Counted from the stretch's first letter, positions 52,846 through 62,916 are shown. The stretch: DNA of 64,000 bases from Pseudomonas fulva 12-X (GCF_000213805.1 NC_015556.1:992001-1056000), one strand, 5' to 3'. A program made the numbers and translations. The notes: generated from the letters alone by a model not told the origin.

Positions 52846-55308
52846 ATGCCTGATCTGCTTGCCGGTTACCTGCCTGACGAGGCGGCCTACGACGAACTGC
52901 TCGACCGCCACGGGCAGGTGCGCGCGCACTGGCGGCCCGTGCTCAGCCAATTGCGCCGCAACACACCCGCGCAGTTGCAGCAGCGCCAGGCCATGGTTAC
53001 CCGGCAGATCCAGGCCAACGGCGTTACTTACAACGTCTATGCCGATCCCGATGGCGCCGATCGCCCTTGGGAGCTGGATCTATTACCCAATCTGATTCCG
53101 GCCGCCGAATGGCAGACCATCGCTGCTGGCGTGGCGCAGCGCGCCGGCCTGCTCGACAAGGTGCTGGCCGACCTCTACGGCCCGCAGCAACTGCTGGCTG
53201 AAGGGCTGCTGCCGCCGGAGCTGGTGTTCGGGCATGAGAGCTTTCTGTGGCCGTGCCAGGGCGTGCAGCCGCCTGGCAGCACCTTTCTGCATCTGTATGC
53301 GGTGGACCTGGCCCGCACGGCGGACGGCCGCTGGCAGGTGGTCGCCGATCGCACCCAGGCGCCGGCCGGTGCCGGCTTCGCGCTGGAGAACCGGCAGATC
53401 ATTTCCCGCGCCTTTCCCGAGCTGTATCGTGACCTTGGCGTGCAGCACTTGGCAGGCTTTTTTCGCACCCTGCAGGACACCCTGACCAGCCAGGCGCCAG
53501 CCGGCAGTGACACGCCGCTGGTGGTGGTGCTGAGCGCCGGGCGCTTCAACGAGAGCTACTTCGAGCACCTGTACCTGGCGCGCCAGCTCGGCTACCCACT
53601 GGTGGAAGGCAGCGACCTGACGGTGCGCGACGCCACGCTTTACCTCAAGACCCTTGCCGGGCTGCAGCGCGTGCACGCCGTGCTGCGCCGCCTGGATGAC
53701 GATTTCTGCGATCCCTTGGAGCTGCGCAGCGATTCGGCGCTTGGCGTGCCCGGGCTGCTGGAGGTGGTGCGCCAGGGGCGGGTGCTTATGGCCAATGCCC
53801 TGGGTTCCGGTCTGCTGGAGTCGCCCGGGTTGAGCGGCTTTCTGCCGGCGATCAGCGAGCGTTTGCTCGGCGAGCCTCTGCTGTTGCCGAGTATCGACAG
53901 CGCCTGGTGCGGCGAGCCGCCGGTGCTGGCCAAGGTGCTGGAAGACCGGCCGAACTGGCTGATCCGCCCCTGCTCGGCGGCCCAGCGGTTGGCGCCGGGC
54001 GGCAACACCGATGCCGAGCGCCTGCGCCAGCAGCCCGAGGCCTACGTGGCCCAGGCGCCTGTGCAACTTTCCCGGGCGCCGGTGTGGCAGGGCGAGACCG
54101 GTGTGCAGCCGCACACCATCGGCATGCGCGTGTTCGCCGTGGCCAGTGGCGACGGTTACCGGGTAATGCCCGGCGGCCTGACCCGGGTGGCAGTGGCCGG
54201 CGCTACCGAGGTGATATCCATGCAAAGCGGCGGTGTCAGCAAGGACACCTGGGTACTGGGCGAGCGCCAGGCGCCGGGTGAGCAATGGCAGGGCACGCGG
54301 ACCCTGGGCGCTGCCGATCTGGTGCGCAGCGACCCCTATCTGCCCTCGCGGGTGGTGGAAAACCTGTTCTGGTTCGGGCGCTATAGCGAGCGCTGCGAAG
54401 ACAATGCGCGGCTGTTGCGCATCATGCTGGCCCGCTATGTCGATGACGATGATGACCCGCGGGCGCTGCAGGCCATGTTCGCCCTCGCCGAGACGCTCGG
54501 CACCTTGCCTGGCGAAGCCCACGGCAGCCTGGAAGCGCGTCTGCGCGAGGCGCTGCTCGGTAGCGAGTGGCCGGCCAGCGTGCGCGTCAACCTGCAGCGC
54601 CTGCAGTGGACCGCCGGCAGCGTGCGCGGCAAGCTGTCCCAGGCCAACTGGCAGGCCATGGTCGAGCTGCAGCGCGACCTGCAGCAACTGGAAGGCCGTG
54701 ATGGCGACCTCGGCCAACTGCTGGATGTGCTCAACCGGCTGATGATTTCTCTGGCCGCGCTGTCGGGTTTCGCCCTCGACGACATGACCCGCGACGAGGG
54801 CTGGCGCTTTCTGATGATCGGCCGCTGCATCGAGCGCCTGCAGTTTCTCTGCGACAGCATCGGCGGCTTCCTGCGCATCGGTGCCAGCGACGACGCCGCG
54901 GCGCTGGATTGGCTGCTGGAGCTGGGCAACAGCTCGATCACCTACCGCACCCGCTATATGGCCAGCGCCCAGCTGATTCCGGTGCTCGACCTGCTGCTGC
55001 TCGATGAGCGCAACCCCCATGCCGTGCTGTACCAGCTGCGCCTGCTGCTGCGCGCCTTGAAACGCCTGGCCGAACGCTTCGAGATGGACGCCAATCCCGA
55101 TCTGGCCCGACTCGAACGCCGCCTGAGCGCCTTCGATCTGCACAGCCTGGAAGATCCATTGTTCGGTGCTGGCGGCATTCGCGCGGTGCTCGACGGCCTG
55201 GCCGGGCTGCTCGCGGATATCGGTCAGGGCGCTGGCGCGGTCTCCGAGCAACTGAGCCTGCGTTTCTTCGCCCACGTGGCGGCCAGCCAGGGAACCCAGT
55301 CGTCATGA
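52846..55308 (+). CDS. Fused circularly permuted ATP-grasp type 2 and alpha-E domain protein
   Basis: 820 residues. Residues 1-480 are the circularly permuted ATP-grasp domain (DUF404/DUF407, with DLLPNLIPAAEWQ, GHESFLWPCQG and FNESYFEHLYLARQLGYPLVEGSDL), and residues about 495-800 the alpha-E (DUF403) helical domain (FWFGRYSERCEDNARLLRIML, LLGNSSITYRTRY). In most genomes these are two genes; here they are one. With the downstream transglutaminase they form the conserved ATP-grasp/alpha-E/transglutaminase cluster, predicted to modify or link peptides. Start ATG 52846. Confidence 0.93.
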   Translation: MPDLLAGYLPDEAAYDELLDRHGQVRAHWRPVLSQLRRNTPAQLQQRQAMVTRQIQANGVTYNVYADPDGADRPWELDLLPNLIPAAEWQTIAAGVAQRAGLLDKVLADLYGPQQLLAEGLLPPELVFGHESFLWPCQGVQPPGSTFLHLYAVDLARTADGRWQVVADRTQAPAGAGFALENRQIISRAFPELYRDLGVQHLAGFFRTLQDTLTSQAPAGSDTPLVVVLSAGRFNESYFEHLYLARQLGYPLVEGSDLTVRDATLYLKTLAGLQRVHAVLRRLDDDFCDPLELRSDSALGVPGLLEVVRQGRVLMANALGSGLLESPGLSGFLPAISERLLGEPLLLPSIDSAWCGEPPVLAKVLEDRPNWLIRPCSAAQRLAPGGNTDAERLRQQPEAYVAQAPVQLSRAPVWQGETGVQPHTIGMRVFAVASGDGYRVMPGGLTRVAVAGATEVISMQSGGVSKDTWVLGERQAPGEQWQGTRTLGAADLVRSDPYLPSRVVENLFWFGRYSERCEDNARLLRIMLARYVDDDDDPRALQAMFALAETLGTLPGEAHGSLEARLREALLGSEWPASVRVNLQRLQWTAGSVRGKLSQANWQAMVELQRDLQQLEGRDGDLGQLLDVLNRLMISLAALSGFALDDMTRDEGWRFLMIGRCIERLQFLCDSIGGFLRIGASDDAAALDWLLELGNSSITYRTRYMASAQLIPVLDLLLLDERNPHAVLYQLRLLLRALKRLAERFEMDANPDLARLERRLSAFDLHSLEDPLFGAGGIRAVLDGLAGLLADIGQGAGAVSEQLSLRFFAHVAASQGTQSS

Positions 55309-56192
55309 GCCGCCGTTACCAGGTGCTGCACGACACCCATTACCGTTACGCGGCGCCAGTTTCCCTGGCCCAGCAATTGGCCCATCTGTGGCCGCGGGAC
55401 TGCGCCTGGCAGCGCTGCGATGCGCAGCAACTGCTGGTCAATCCCGAGCCCTGTCAGCGCCGCGATAGCGTCGACGTGTTCGGCAATCCGCTGACTCGCC
55501 TGGCCTTCGAACGGCCCCACGATGCGTTGCACGTGCGGGCCCAGCTGAGCGTCGAGGTGTTGCCGCGCCGCCCGGTTGACCTGCAGGGCTCACCTTCATG
55601 GGAATCCGTGCGCCAGGCGCTGTGCTACCAGCGCCGCGCCTTGTCCGTTGGAGAACTGGACGCGGTGCGCTATCGATTCGCCTCGCCCTATGTGGGGCTG
55701 GATGCTGCCTTCGACGCTTTCGCGGCCGACTGCTTCGCGCCCGAGCGCCCGCTGCTCGAAGCGGTGCAGGCGCTGATGCACAAGATCCATGGCGAGTTCG
55801 CCTTCGACGCCAGCGCCACCCTAGTGGCGACGCCGCTGCTGACGGTACTCGAGCAGCGGCGCGGGGTCTGTCAGGACTTCGCCCACCTGATGCTCGCCTG
55901 CCTGCGCTCGCGGGGGCTCGCCGCGCGCTACGTCAGCGGCTACCTGCTGACCCAGCCGCCACCCGGGCAAGCGCGGCTGATCGGCGCCGATGCGTCCCAC
56001 GCTTGGGTATCGGTGTATTGCCCGCATAACGGTTGGGTGGACTTCGATCCGACCAACAACCTGTTGCCGGCGCTGGAGCACATCACCCTGGCCTGGGGGC
56101 GCGATTTCGGCGACGTGTCACCCCTGCGCGGGGTGATACTTGGCGGCGGCCATCATGATCCAGTCGTGCAGGTGACGGTCACGCCGCTGTAG
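55305..56192 (+). CDS. Transglutaminase-family protein
   Basis: 295 residues. The N-terminal bacterial transglutaminase-like domain starts YQVLHDTHYRYAAPVSLAQQ; the papain-fold triad is visible as Cys189 (RRGVCQDFAHL), His232 (DASHAW) and Asp248 (VDFDPT). It overlaps the ATP-grasp/alpha-E gene by ATGA. It may act as a protease or cross-linking enzyme on the product of the ATP-grasp partner. Confidence 0.94.
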   Translation: MSRRYQVLHDTHYRYAAPVSLAQQLAHLWPRDCAWQRCDAQQLLVNPEPCQRRDSVDVFGNPLTRLAFERPHDALHVRAQLSVEVLPRRPVDLQGSPSWESVRQALCYQRRALSVGELDAVRYRFASPYVGLDAAFDAFAADCFAPERPLLEAVQALMHKIHGEFAFDASATLVATPLLTVLEQRRGVCQDFAHLMLACLRSRGLAARYVSGYLLTQPPPGQARLIGADASHAWVSVYCPHNGWVDFDPTNNLLPALEHITLAWGRDFGDVSPLRGVILGGGHHDPVVQVTVTPL

Positions 56193-56201
56193 GGCAGGGG
56201 G

Positions 56202-56495
56202 TCAGGCCGCGATCACGCGGATCACGGCGATCAGCTGGAAGGCGCAGAAGAAGCCTAGGGCGATACGCAGCGGGGTGGACAGGTTGGCGCCGAGGCTATC
56301 GCGCAGCGGCTTGAGCATGAAGTTCGGGGTCAGGGCCAGGCCGATGACCAGCGAGACCACGGCGAACATCGAAAAGAACTCGCTGCTCATCGGCGGCACG
56401 CCCGAGGCGAAACCGTACAGCAGGCAACCAACGGCCACGGCGAAGAAGGCCGCGGAAATCAGGCGCTCCTTGGGTGTCCAGGACGAAAAGTTCAC
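56202..56495 (-). CDS. Small inner-membrane protein, unknown function
   Basis: 97 residues from GTG 56495, preceded by GGAG at 7 bases. Two to three hydrophobic segments (about 12-27, 40-55, 75-95) and a short polar start. It resembles no family I can name. It is convergent with the transglutaminase gene. A longer open frame upstream to 56687 has no better start. Confidence 0.6.
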   Translation of the reverse strand: MNFSSWTPKERLISAAFFAVAVGCLLYGFASGVPPMSSEFFSMFAVVSLVIGLALTPNFMLKPLRDSLGANLSTPLRIALGFFCAFQLIAVIRVIAA

Positions 56496-56635
56496 AGGCA
56501 GGCTCCACAGGCGAAAACGTTGGGGCGCAGTATAAGGAATGGCGTCTGCCTGGGCAGCCGTCGGTAACAAAGTAGCGGCAGCGGGACTCCAGCGTTTTGA
56601 CTGCGACGTGGTGGGAGCGGACATCGGCGGGGTAT

Positions 56636-56689
56636 TTGTGGGAGCGGGCCATGCCCGCGAAAAATCACGGGCATGGCCCGTTCCCACAA
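56636..56689. repeat. REP doublet (GTGGGAGCGGGCCATGCCCG type)
   Basis: Two inverted copies, 56636-56657 and 56668-56689, of the Pseudomonas REP unit TGGGAGCGGGCC, forming a strong hairpin. A degenerate further copy lies just upstream (56610-56635). Confidence 0.85.
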
Positions 56690-56760
56690 GTAAAGCAACG
56701 ATGTCTGCTTCTGCCTTTTTGCAGCCGCTTTATGTCGCCTAAAAAGACCGTGAGCAGGCT

Positions 56761-58092
56761 CTAGAGAACGCCCGCCTTTTTCCAGGCCAGATAACGGTTG
56801 ACCAGCTCCGGCCCCAACTCGCCGGGGCGGGCATCGAGCACCGGCACGTTATGGGCCGCCAGGCGTTCGTGCAGGGTGTTGCGGGCGTTGAGGTAATCCA
56901 CCGCGCCGCAGTAGTTAAGCGCCGACTCGTAGTCCTGCACCTGGGTATGGCGCAGGGTGTCGAGCACGTCCTCGCGCAGGCTGGCGATCAGCACGCGGTG
57001 GCGCCGTTCCAGGCGTTTGACTGCCGCCAGCAGATCCTCGTCGTCCTCGTCGCGCAGGTTGGTGATCAGTACCACCAGGGCGCGGCGGCTCTGACGCTTG
57101 AGCAGGGCGTCCACCGCGTCGCTGTAGTCGGCCGGGCGCTGGGTGCTCTGCAGGTCATACACGGCGTTGAGCAGCACATTGACCTGGGCCTGGCCCTTGA
57201 CTGGCGGCAGGTAGCGGCGTTGCTCGCTGGCGAAGGTCATCAGCCCCACCGCGTCGCCCTGGCGCAGGGCCACGTAACTGAGCAGCAGGCTGGCGTTGAG
57301 TGCGTGATCGAAGTGCGACAGCTCGTCGTCCTGGCTGCGCATGCGGCGCCCACAGTCGAGCAGGAAAAGAATCTGCTGGTCGCGCTCGTCCTGGTATTCG
57401 CGGGCGATCGGCGTGCGCTTGCGGGCAGTGGCCTTCCAGTCGATCTGCCGCAGCGTGTCGCCTTCACGGAATTCACGCAGCTGGTGAAATTCCTGACCCA
57501 GGCCGCGACGCTGGCGCTGGCGCACGCCCAGCTGGCTGATCCAATCGTCCACGGCCATCAGCTGGGCGCCGTACAGGCGGGCGAAGTCCGGATAGACACG
57601 GGTTTCGTCGCGCATCTCCAGGTGGCGGCGCGATTGCCACAGGCGCAGCGGGCTCGGCAGGCTGACTTCACAACGTGGCAGCACGAAGTGGCCGCGCACC
57701 AGCGGGCGCACGCGGTAGCTGAAGCTGGTGTGCTCGCCTGAACGCAGCTCGACCTGCTGGGGCATGTGCTCGACGGCCATGTCCTGGGGTGTGTGGTCGA
57801 ATACCTCGATGTACAGGCCGCTCTTGTAACTGTGCTCGGCGCTCAGGCGCACGTCGCTCCAGCGGCCCAGCGGCAGATTGCCCGGCAACTGGCGGGACAG
57901 GCGCGGCGAGGGCAGGCGGGACAGGCGCAGGGCGTCGACCAGCGCCACGCTGGCGAGCAGCAGCAATGCGCCCCACCACAGGGTGGTGAGTCGCTCGGGC
58001 ACGGCCACCGACAGCGCGTCCAGGGCGCCGAGCACGATGGCGACCACGAGCAGCCCGGCCAGCAGGCGCAGCAGGGTGGAGGAGGGCTTCAT
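56761..58092 (-). CDS. DUF58-domain protein
   Basis: 443 residues. Two membrane helices at the N-terminus (about 8-25, 35-52), then a cytoplasmic DUF58/VWA-like domain with the signature QIDWKATARKRTPIAREYQDE and a later VWA-type LVVLITNL. These proteins work with MoxR ATPases as chaperone-like partners. Last gene of the six-gene operon. Confidence 0.93.
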   Translation of the reverse strand: MKPSSTLLRLLAGLLVVAIVLGALDALSVAVPERLTTLWWGALLLLASVALVDALRLSRLPSPRLSRQLPGNLPLGRWSDVRLSAEHSYKSGLYIEVFDHTPQDMAVEHMPQQVELRSGEHTSFSYRVRPLVRGHFVLPRCEVSLPSPLRLWQSRRHLEMRDETRVYPDFARLYGAQLMAVDDWISQLGVRQRQRRGLGQEFHQLREFREGDTLRQIDWKATARKRTPIAREYQDERDQQILFLLDCGRRMRSQDDELSHFDHALNASLLLSYVALRQGDAVGLMTFASEQRRYLPPVKGQAQVNVLLNAVYDLQSTQRPADYSDAVDALLKRQSRRALVVLITNLRDEDDEDLLAAVKRLERRHRVLIASLREDVLDTLRHTQVQDYESALNYCGAVDYLNARNTLHERLAAHNVPVLDARPGELGPELVNRYLAWKKAGVL

Positions 58093-58117
58093 GCCGCTTT
58101 ATCCCGGTTCGAGTCGG

Positions 58118-59167
58118 TCATAGACGGGGCGCAGGTACCTGGTCGAGCAGTTGCAGCAGAACCTGATCGACCGACAGCCCTTCGATGTCCAGCTCCGGTG
58201 ACAGGCGCACGCGGTGGCGCAGCACGGCCAGGGCGCAGCCCTTGATGTCGTCGGGCAGCACGAAGTCGCCGCCGCGCAGCAGGGCGCGGGCACGGGCGCC
58301 GCGCACCAGGGCGATGGATGCCCGCGGGCCGGCGCCGATGGCCAGGCCCGGCCAGCTGCGGGTGGCGCGGGCCAGGCGTACGGCATAGTCGAGCACCTGG
58401 TCGTCGAGCGGCAGGTCGCTGGCGATCTTCTGCATGATCAGCACGTCCTTGGCCTGCAGCAGGGTGCGCAGCGGCGTGACCTCGAGCATGTCGGCCTTCG
58501 CCGAGCGGGTGACCTGGCGCACCATGTTCAGCTCTTCGTCCTGCTCGGGGTAATCCATGTGCAGCTTGAGCATGAAGCGGTCGAGTTCGGCTTCGGGCAG
58601 CGGGTAGGTGCCCTCCTGCTCGATGGGGTTCTGGGTGGCCAGCACCATGAATGGCAGCGGCACTGCCAGCGGACGACCTTCCAGGGTCACCTGGCGCTCC
58701 TGCATGACTTCCAGCAACGCGGCCTGGGTCTTGGCCGGCGCGCGGTTGATCTCGTCGGCGAGCAGCAGGTTGGTGAAGATCGGGCCCTTGCGCAGCTTGA
58801 ACTGCTCGCTCTGCAGGTCGTACACCGCGTGGCCGGTGATGTCGCTGGGCATCAGGTCCGGGGTGAACTGGATGCGCGCGAACTCGCCACCGAAGCAGCG
58901 CGCCAGGGCGCGCACCAGCAGGGTCTTGCCAAGGCCGGGCACGCCTTCGAGCAGCACATGGCCGCCGGCAATCAGCGCGGTAAGTACGTCGTCGATCACT
59001 GCCGTCTGGCCGATCACCGCCTTCTGCAGTTCCTGGCGCAGGCCCTGGGCCAGCTGGCTGGCACGCTGGCGCTGCTGGGCGATGTTGCTGGCCGAGGGCG
59101 CGGCGGCCGGCGCCGCGGTGGATTCGCTGATCGGGCTGCTCGGCTGGTCAGGCGTATTTTCGCTCAT
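58118..59167 (-). CDS. MoxR-family AAA+ ATPase
   Basis: 349 residues. Walker A GVPGLGKT at 75-82, Walker B LLLADEI followed by NRAPAKTQAALLEVMQE, and sensor motifs ATQNPIEQEGTYPLPEAELDRF. It probably helps assembly or maturation of complexes together with the DUF58 product. Start ATG 59167 overlaps the DUF4350 stop by ATGA. A Pro/Ala-rich 30-residue N-terminus precedes the AAA domain. Confidence 0.95.
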   Translation of the reverse strand: MSENTPDQPSSPISESTAAPAAAPSASNIAQQRQRASQLAQGLRQELQKAVIGQTAVIDDVLTALIAGGHVLLEGVPGLGKTLLVRALARCFGGEFARIQFTPDLMPSDITGHAVYDLQSEQFKLRKGPIFTNLLLADEINRAPAKTQAALLEVMQERQVTLEGRPLAVPLPFMVLATQNPIEQEGTYPLPEAELDRFMLKLHMDYPEQDEELNMVRQVTRSAKADMLEVTPLRTLLQAKDVLIMQKIASDLPLDDQVLDYAVRLARATRSWPGLAIGAGPRASIALVRGARARALLRGGDFVLPDDIKGCALAVLRHRVRLSPELDIEGLSVDQVLLQLLDQVPAPRL

Positions 59168-60384
59168 AGGGCATTCCTGAGTGTTTGCAGGTGGGCGACC
59201 TGGCGGGTGAAGTCGCTGGCGGACAGGCGTTTCTCGCCCAGGGGGCGCATGGCCTGGCTGATGATGGTGGAAGGCTGGCGGCTGAGGCGACCGAGTATCT
59301 GCCACTGGTCTGCCACGGCCAGGCGTTCGAAACCGGGATGGCGACGGCGGGCGCGACGCAGGATGTCCTGCTGCAGGTTGCTCAGCAGACGCTGCTGGCC
59401 GCCCTGGCGCAGCAGGAAGTCGGCGGCGGCGCGCAGGTGTTCCTGCAACTGCCGGCGGCTGACTGGTTGCGGCTGCAGCAGTGGCCCGCGGCGCTGGCCG
59501 ACGTGCCACAGCACCAGGACGATCAGCAGGCCGAGGACCAGCAGGGCCGGGGCGAAGTGGCGTTGCAGCAGGGTCAGCAGATTGTCGCGGTCGGCGTTGT
59601 AGACCAGGGTCACGGCGCTGTCCTGGCTGAGGTACCAGAGCAGCCAGGCGTTGTCGTAGTTGCCGAGGTTTTCGTTCTGCCAGACCCAGGCATCGCTGAC
59701 GATGCTGATCAGTCCGTCGCCGTGATAGATCTGCAGCAGGTGCGTGGCTTCGCCGCTGTTGGCCCAGACGTGGGCCAGGTTGTTGGCGTCATAGAGGTGG
59801 AAGTCGGTATCGAAGTCGACATAGGCCGGTGCCTGCTCGTTTTCCAGGTACAGCTTGGTCAGGTACGGATAAGCGTCCTTCGGCTGCTCCTCGCCGTCTT
59901 CGCTCGCTGGCTCCTGTTCGTCGGCGGCTTCGTCGCTTGCCTGCTCGGCTTCTTCCTCGTCGAGTTTCTCGACCGGGTATTGCTGCACGTTCAGCTTGTC
60001 GAGGAGCCCGTCGCCGCTCTTGCCCTGTTCCTCGTCCCACATGCGCTCGGCGACGAACAGCAGGTGGCCGCCGCGGGCCGTCCATTCCAGCAGGCGCTCG
60101 TTCTGGCGTGGCGTCAGGTTGCTGCGGTTGGCGAGCAGCAGCAGGGTGTGGCCGCGGCTCGGCAGGCTGTCGAGACCGGCCAGGTTGTCGGCGCGGGTGA
60201 CCTCGATGCCCTGCTTGCGCAGGAACTGCTCGGCGGCCAGGTAGGGATTGGCGCGTGCCTCGGGTGACGGGCCGTGGGTGACCACTTCCTCGTAGGATTC
60301 GGCGCGTTGCAGCAGGTAGTTGCCGAGCAGGCCAAGAATCAGCACCAGCAGAACGAGCAGGCCGATACGCAGGGTGCGGCTCAT
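59164..60384 (-). CDS. DUF4350-domain membrane protein
   Basis: 406 residues. Membrane helix at 5-25, periplasmic DUF4350 domain (GIEVTRADNLAGLDSLPSRGHTLLLLANR), an acidic low-complexity stretch near 145-175, and a second membrane helix near 285. The family is linked to MoxR-DUF58 clusters. Overlaps neighbours by ATGA at both ends. Confidence 0.88.
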   Translation of the reverse strand: MSRTLRIGLLVLLVLILGLLGNYLLQRAESYEEVVTHGPSPEARANPYLAAEQFLRKQGIEVTRADNLAGLDSLPSRGHTLLLLANRSNLTPRQNERLLEWTARGGHLLFVAERMWDEEQGKSGDGLLDKLNVQQYPVEKLDEEEAEQASDEAADEQEPASEDGEEQPKDAYPYLTKLYLENEQAPAYVDFDTDFHLYDANNLAHVWANSGEATHLLQIYHGDGLISIVSDAWVWQNENLGNYDNAWLLWYLSQDSAVTLVYNADRDNLLTLLQRHFAPALLVLGLLIVLVLWHVGQRRGPLLQPQPVSRRQLQEHLRAAADFLLRQGGQQRLLSNLQQDILRRARRRHPGFERLAVADQWQILGRLSRQPSTIISQAMRPLGEKRLSASDFTRQVAHLQTLRNAL

Positions 60385-61949
60385 GGGCGGCCTCCCTGTT
60401 CGACCAGGCGGCGCCAGTCATTGCACAACACCGGGCACAGCGCGGCTGGCGGCAGGCGATGGCCGTAAGCGAGGTTCTGCCAATGGTGCGTCAGGGTATG
60501 GCTGAAGTTGCTCAGTTCCGGGTCGTCGAGGCCATCGACCAGCGGCAGCACCTCGGCTTCGGTGTGGGAGCTCTTGAGCGGCAGCTTGTGGTCGTGAATC
60601 AGCCGGCTGAGCAGGGCGCGGTAGAGCAGGCCCAGAGCAGCGCGCGGGTCTTCGGACCAGAGCCGTTCGGCGCTGCTGGCCACATCGTCCGGCAGGCTTT
60701 GCGGCACTACGTCCAGGCCGAACAGCTGGTCCGGCGATTCGCTCTTCTTCGCACGTTTTACCCGCGTGCGGCCGACGAAGGTGCCGAGCCACTCGCGGTA
60801 GCGCCACAGCAGCATGGCGATCAGGCCGATCACCAGCGCCCACAGAGCTGCCTCGAAGAAGCGGGCCAGGTTTTTAAACCCTTCCCAGCCTTCGAGCATC
60901 TCGAAGAATTTCTCCATCTTCTCGCTGGACTCGGGCTCTGCCTTGTCCTGCTTGGTTTCGTCGCCGAAGCGCCAGCGGGTCACGGTTTCACGGTTCTCGA
61001 AGGGCGGCGAGTCGAGAATCTGCAGCGCCGCTTCCCGGGAGGCCTGGCTGGTCAGCGGCTGGGCCAGCATGCGCGGCGCTTCCGGGCCGTTGGGGTCTTC
61101 GCTGGGGAGCGGGCAACTGGCGAGCGGTTCGGCAAAGGCCGGCGTCGGCGCCTGCAACGCCAGCACGCCGATGCCGAGCAGCAACGCATAGGCCACGCCG
61201 GTCAGGCGCTGGCGCAGGCGACGGAAGGTCAACTCGATGTCCCAGCCTTCCAGGGCGGTGCGGCGATTGAGGTACAGGCTGAAACCGCCAGCGACATAGA
61301 TCGGCCCCCAGAGAACCAGCAGCAGCGCATAGCTCAGGTTGGACAGGTGCTCCAGCCACAGCCACTCACTGGTATCGCCGTTGATCAGGCTCTGCCAGTC
61401 CCATTCGGTGGAAACCTGGGTGGGAATGAGCAGGTAGACCAGGCTGCCGAGGCCGATCCACAAGGCGGTTTCCAGGTGCACGCCGACCAGGGTCAGCCAG
61501 GTGGCTGCGCCAGAGTTGCGCTGCGCCAGTACGTTGAGGCGCTGGGTACGCGCCTTGCCCTTGAGACCTTCGAGCTGCAGCACCGGCAGGTCGAAGCTGC
61601 GCGTCGGGCTCAGGCGGCGCCAGGTCAGGCTGGCCAGCAGCTGCGGTTTCAGCAGGGCGGGGAAGGCCTTGAGTGCCTGTTTGAGTGTCGGCGTGTCGCC
61701 AAACAGCGAGCGCGAGAGGATGTACAGCGGCAGCCGCTCGTAAGCTGGCTTCAGCCACCAGAACACGAACATCGCCCAGGACGGGTACTGCCACAGCAGT
61801 GCGCAGAGCACGGCGAAGATCGGCAAAGTCACCGCGGCCCAGCTGGCCATCAGCAGGCGGCGGTGCTGGCGGGCCATCAGTACGCCGAGGTCGATGGCTT
61901 CCCAGGGCGTGCGCGGGCGAATCGCCACGCTGGCATCAGTCAGGCGCAT
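60381..61949 (-). CDS. DUF4129-domain membrane protein
   Basis: 522 residues. About five helices in the N-terminal half, a signal-like region near AFA at 275, a periplasmic stretch, one helix (about 375-395) and a C-terminal DUF4129 domain (SAERLWSEDPRAALGLLYRALLSRL). Member of the same operon. Overlaps the upstream SpoIIM gene by 14 bases. Confidence 0.88.
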   Translation of the reverse strand: MRLTDASVAIRPRTPWEAIDLGVLMARQHRRLLMASWAAVTLPIFAVLCALLWQYPSWAMFVFWWLKPAYERLPLYILSRSLFGDTPTLKQALKAFPALLKPQLLASLTWRRLSPTRSFDLPVLQLEGLKGKARTQRLNVLAQRNSGAATWLTLVGVHLETALWIGLGSLVYLLIPTQVSTEWDWQSLINGDTSEWLWLEHLSNLSYALLLVLWGPIYVAGGFSLYLNRRTALEGWDIELTFRRLRQRLTGVAYALLLGIGVLALQAPTPAFAEPLASCPLPSEDPNGPEAPRMLAQPLTSQASREAALQILDSPPFENRETVTRWRFGDETKQDKAEPESSEKMEKFFEMLEGWEGFKNLARFFEAALWALVIGLIAMLLWRYREWLGTFVGRTRVKRAKKSESPDQLFGLDVVPQSLPDDVASSAERLWSEDPRAALGLLYRALLSRLIHDHKLPLKSSHTEAEVLPLVDGLDDPELSNFSHTLTHHWQNLAYGHRLPPAALCPVLCNDWRRLVEQGGRP

Positions 61950-62916
61950 GCTGCCTCCGGCCTGCCAGGCCCAGGTAAGCCAGCACCAAAGCCCAGAGGC
62001 CGGCGCCCACCCAGTATTTCACCGTGGGTGTGGAGAAGGTCATGGACGACCAGTAGGCCTCGATAAAGGCGGCGATCAGCAGAAACAGCGCAGCGCCGCC
62101 GAGCAGCCGGATGGCGCGGATCGCCGCCAGGCGCAGCGCTTCGCCACGGGGCAGGCGACCGGGTGCCAGCAGCGCCCAGCCGAGCTTGAGGCCGGCAGCG
62201 CCGGCCAGGGCAATGGCGGTCAGTTCGAAGGCACCGTGACCGATCACGAACGACCAGAAGGTTTCGCTGTAACCCAGCTGCGTCAGGTAGCCGGCCACCG
62301 CGCCGATCATCAGGCCGTTGAACAGCAGAAAGAACAGGCTGCCGACGCCAAACAGCAGGCCGCTGGCGAAGGTTTGGAAGGCGATGCCGATGTTGTTCAT
62401 GATGTAGAAGCCGAACATCATCCAGTCATCGCCTGCATCACGCTCGCCGAAGCGGCCCAGGCGCGTGGTGTCCGGGTCGTACATGCTCTCCATCTCGCTG
62501 ACGCGGGCTGGATCCATGACGCTGTAGACCAGGTCCGGAAACAGGTAAACGAGGGTGCCCATCAGCGCCAGGCTGCCGAAGAACAGCAGGCTGGCGATGC
62601 TCACCAGGCGCCACTCCTCGCGCACCAGGCGCGGAAAACCGGCCAGCACGAAGCCGATCAGCTGCGGGCCGATGGCGCTGCGATGGCGGTAGAACTGCTG
62701 GTGACCACGCAGCGCCAGGTGCTGCAGCCCCTCGATCAGGTGGTTGCTGTAGCCGCGGGCCCGGGCCAGTGCCAGGTGCTGGCAGAGGCGGCGGTACTCG
62801 GCAGCGAAGCTGCGGCTCTTTTGCGCATCGCGGTCACCGCTTTCCAGCCGCGTGAGCTGCTCGGCGAAGGCCTGCCACTGGGGCTGGTGACGGGTTTCGA
62901 ACAGGCTCTGCTTCAT
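61936..62916 (-). CDS. Stage II sporulation protein M-like (SpoIIM) membrane protein
   Basis: 326 residues with about six helices in the C-terminal two thirds. The NNIGIAFQTFASGLLFG and IGHGAFELTAI motifs are those of the SpoIIM family. This non-sporulating version always travels with RDD, MoxR and DUF58 genes. Overlaps RDD by ATGA. Confidence 0.92.
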   Translation of the reverse strand: MKQSLFETRHQPQWQAFAEQLTRLESGDRDAQKSRSFAAEYRRLCQHLALARARGYSNHLIEGLQHLALRGHQQFYRHRSAIGPQLIGFVLAGFPRLVREEWRLVSIASLLFFGSLALMGTLVYLFPDLVYSVMDPARVSEMESMYDPDTTRLGRFGERDAGDDWMMFGFYIMNNIGIAFQTFASGLLFGVGSLFFLLFNGLMIGAVAGYLTQLGYSETFWSFVIGHGAFELTAIALAGAAGLKLGWALLAPGRLPRGEALRLAAIRAIRLLGGAALFLLIAAFIEAYWSSMTFSTPTVKYWVGAGLWALVLAYLGLAGRRQHAPD

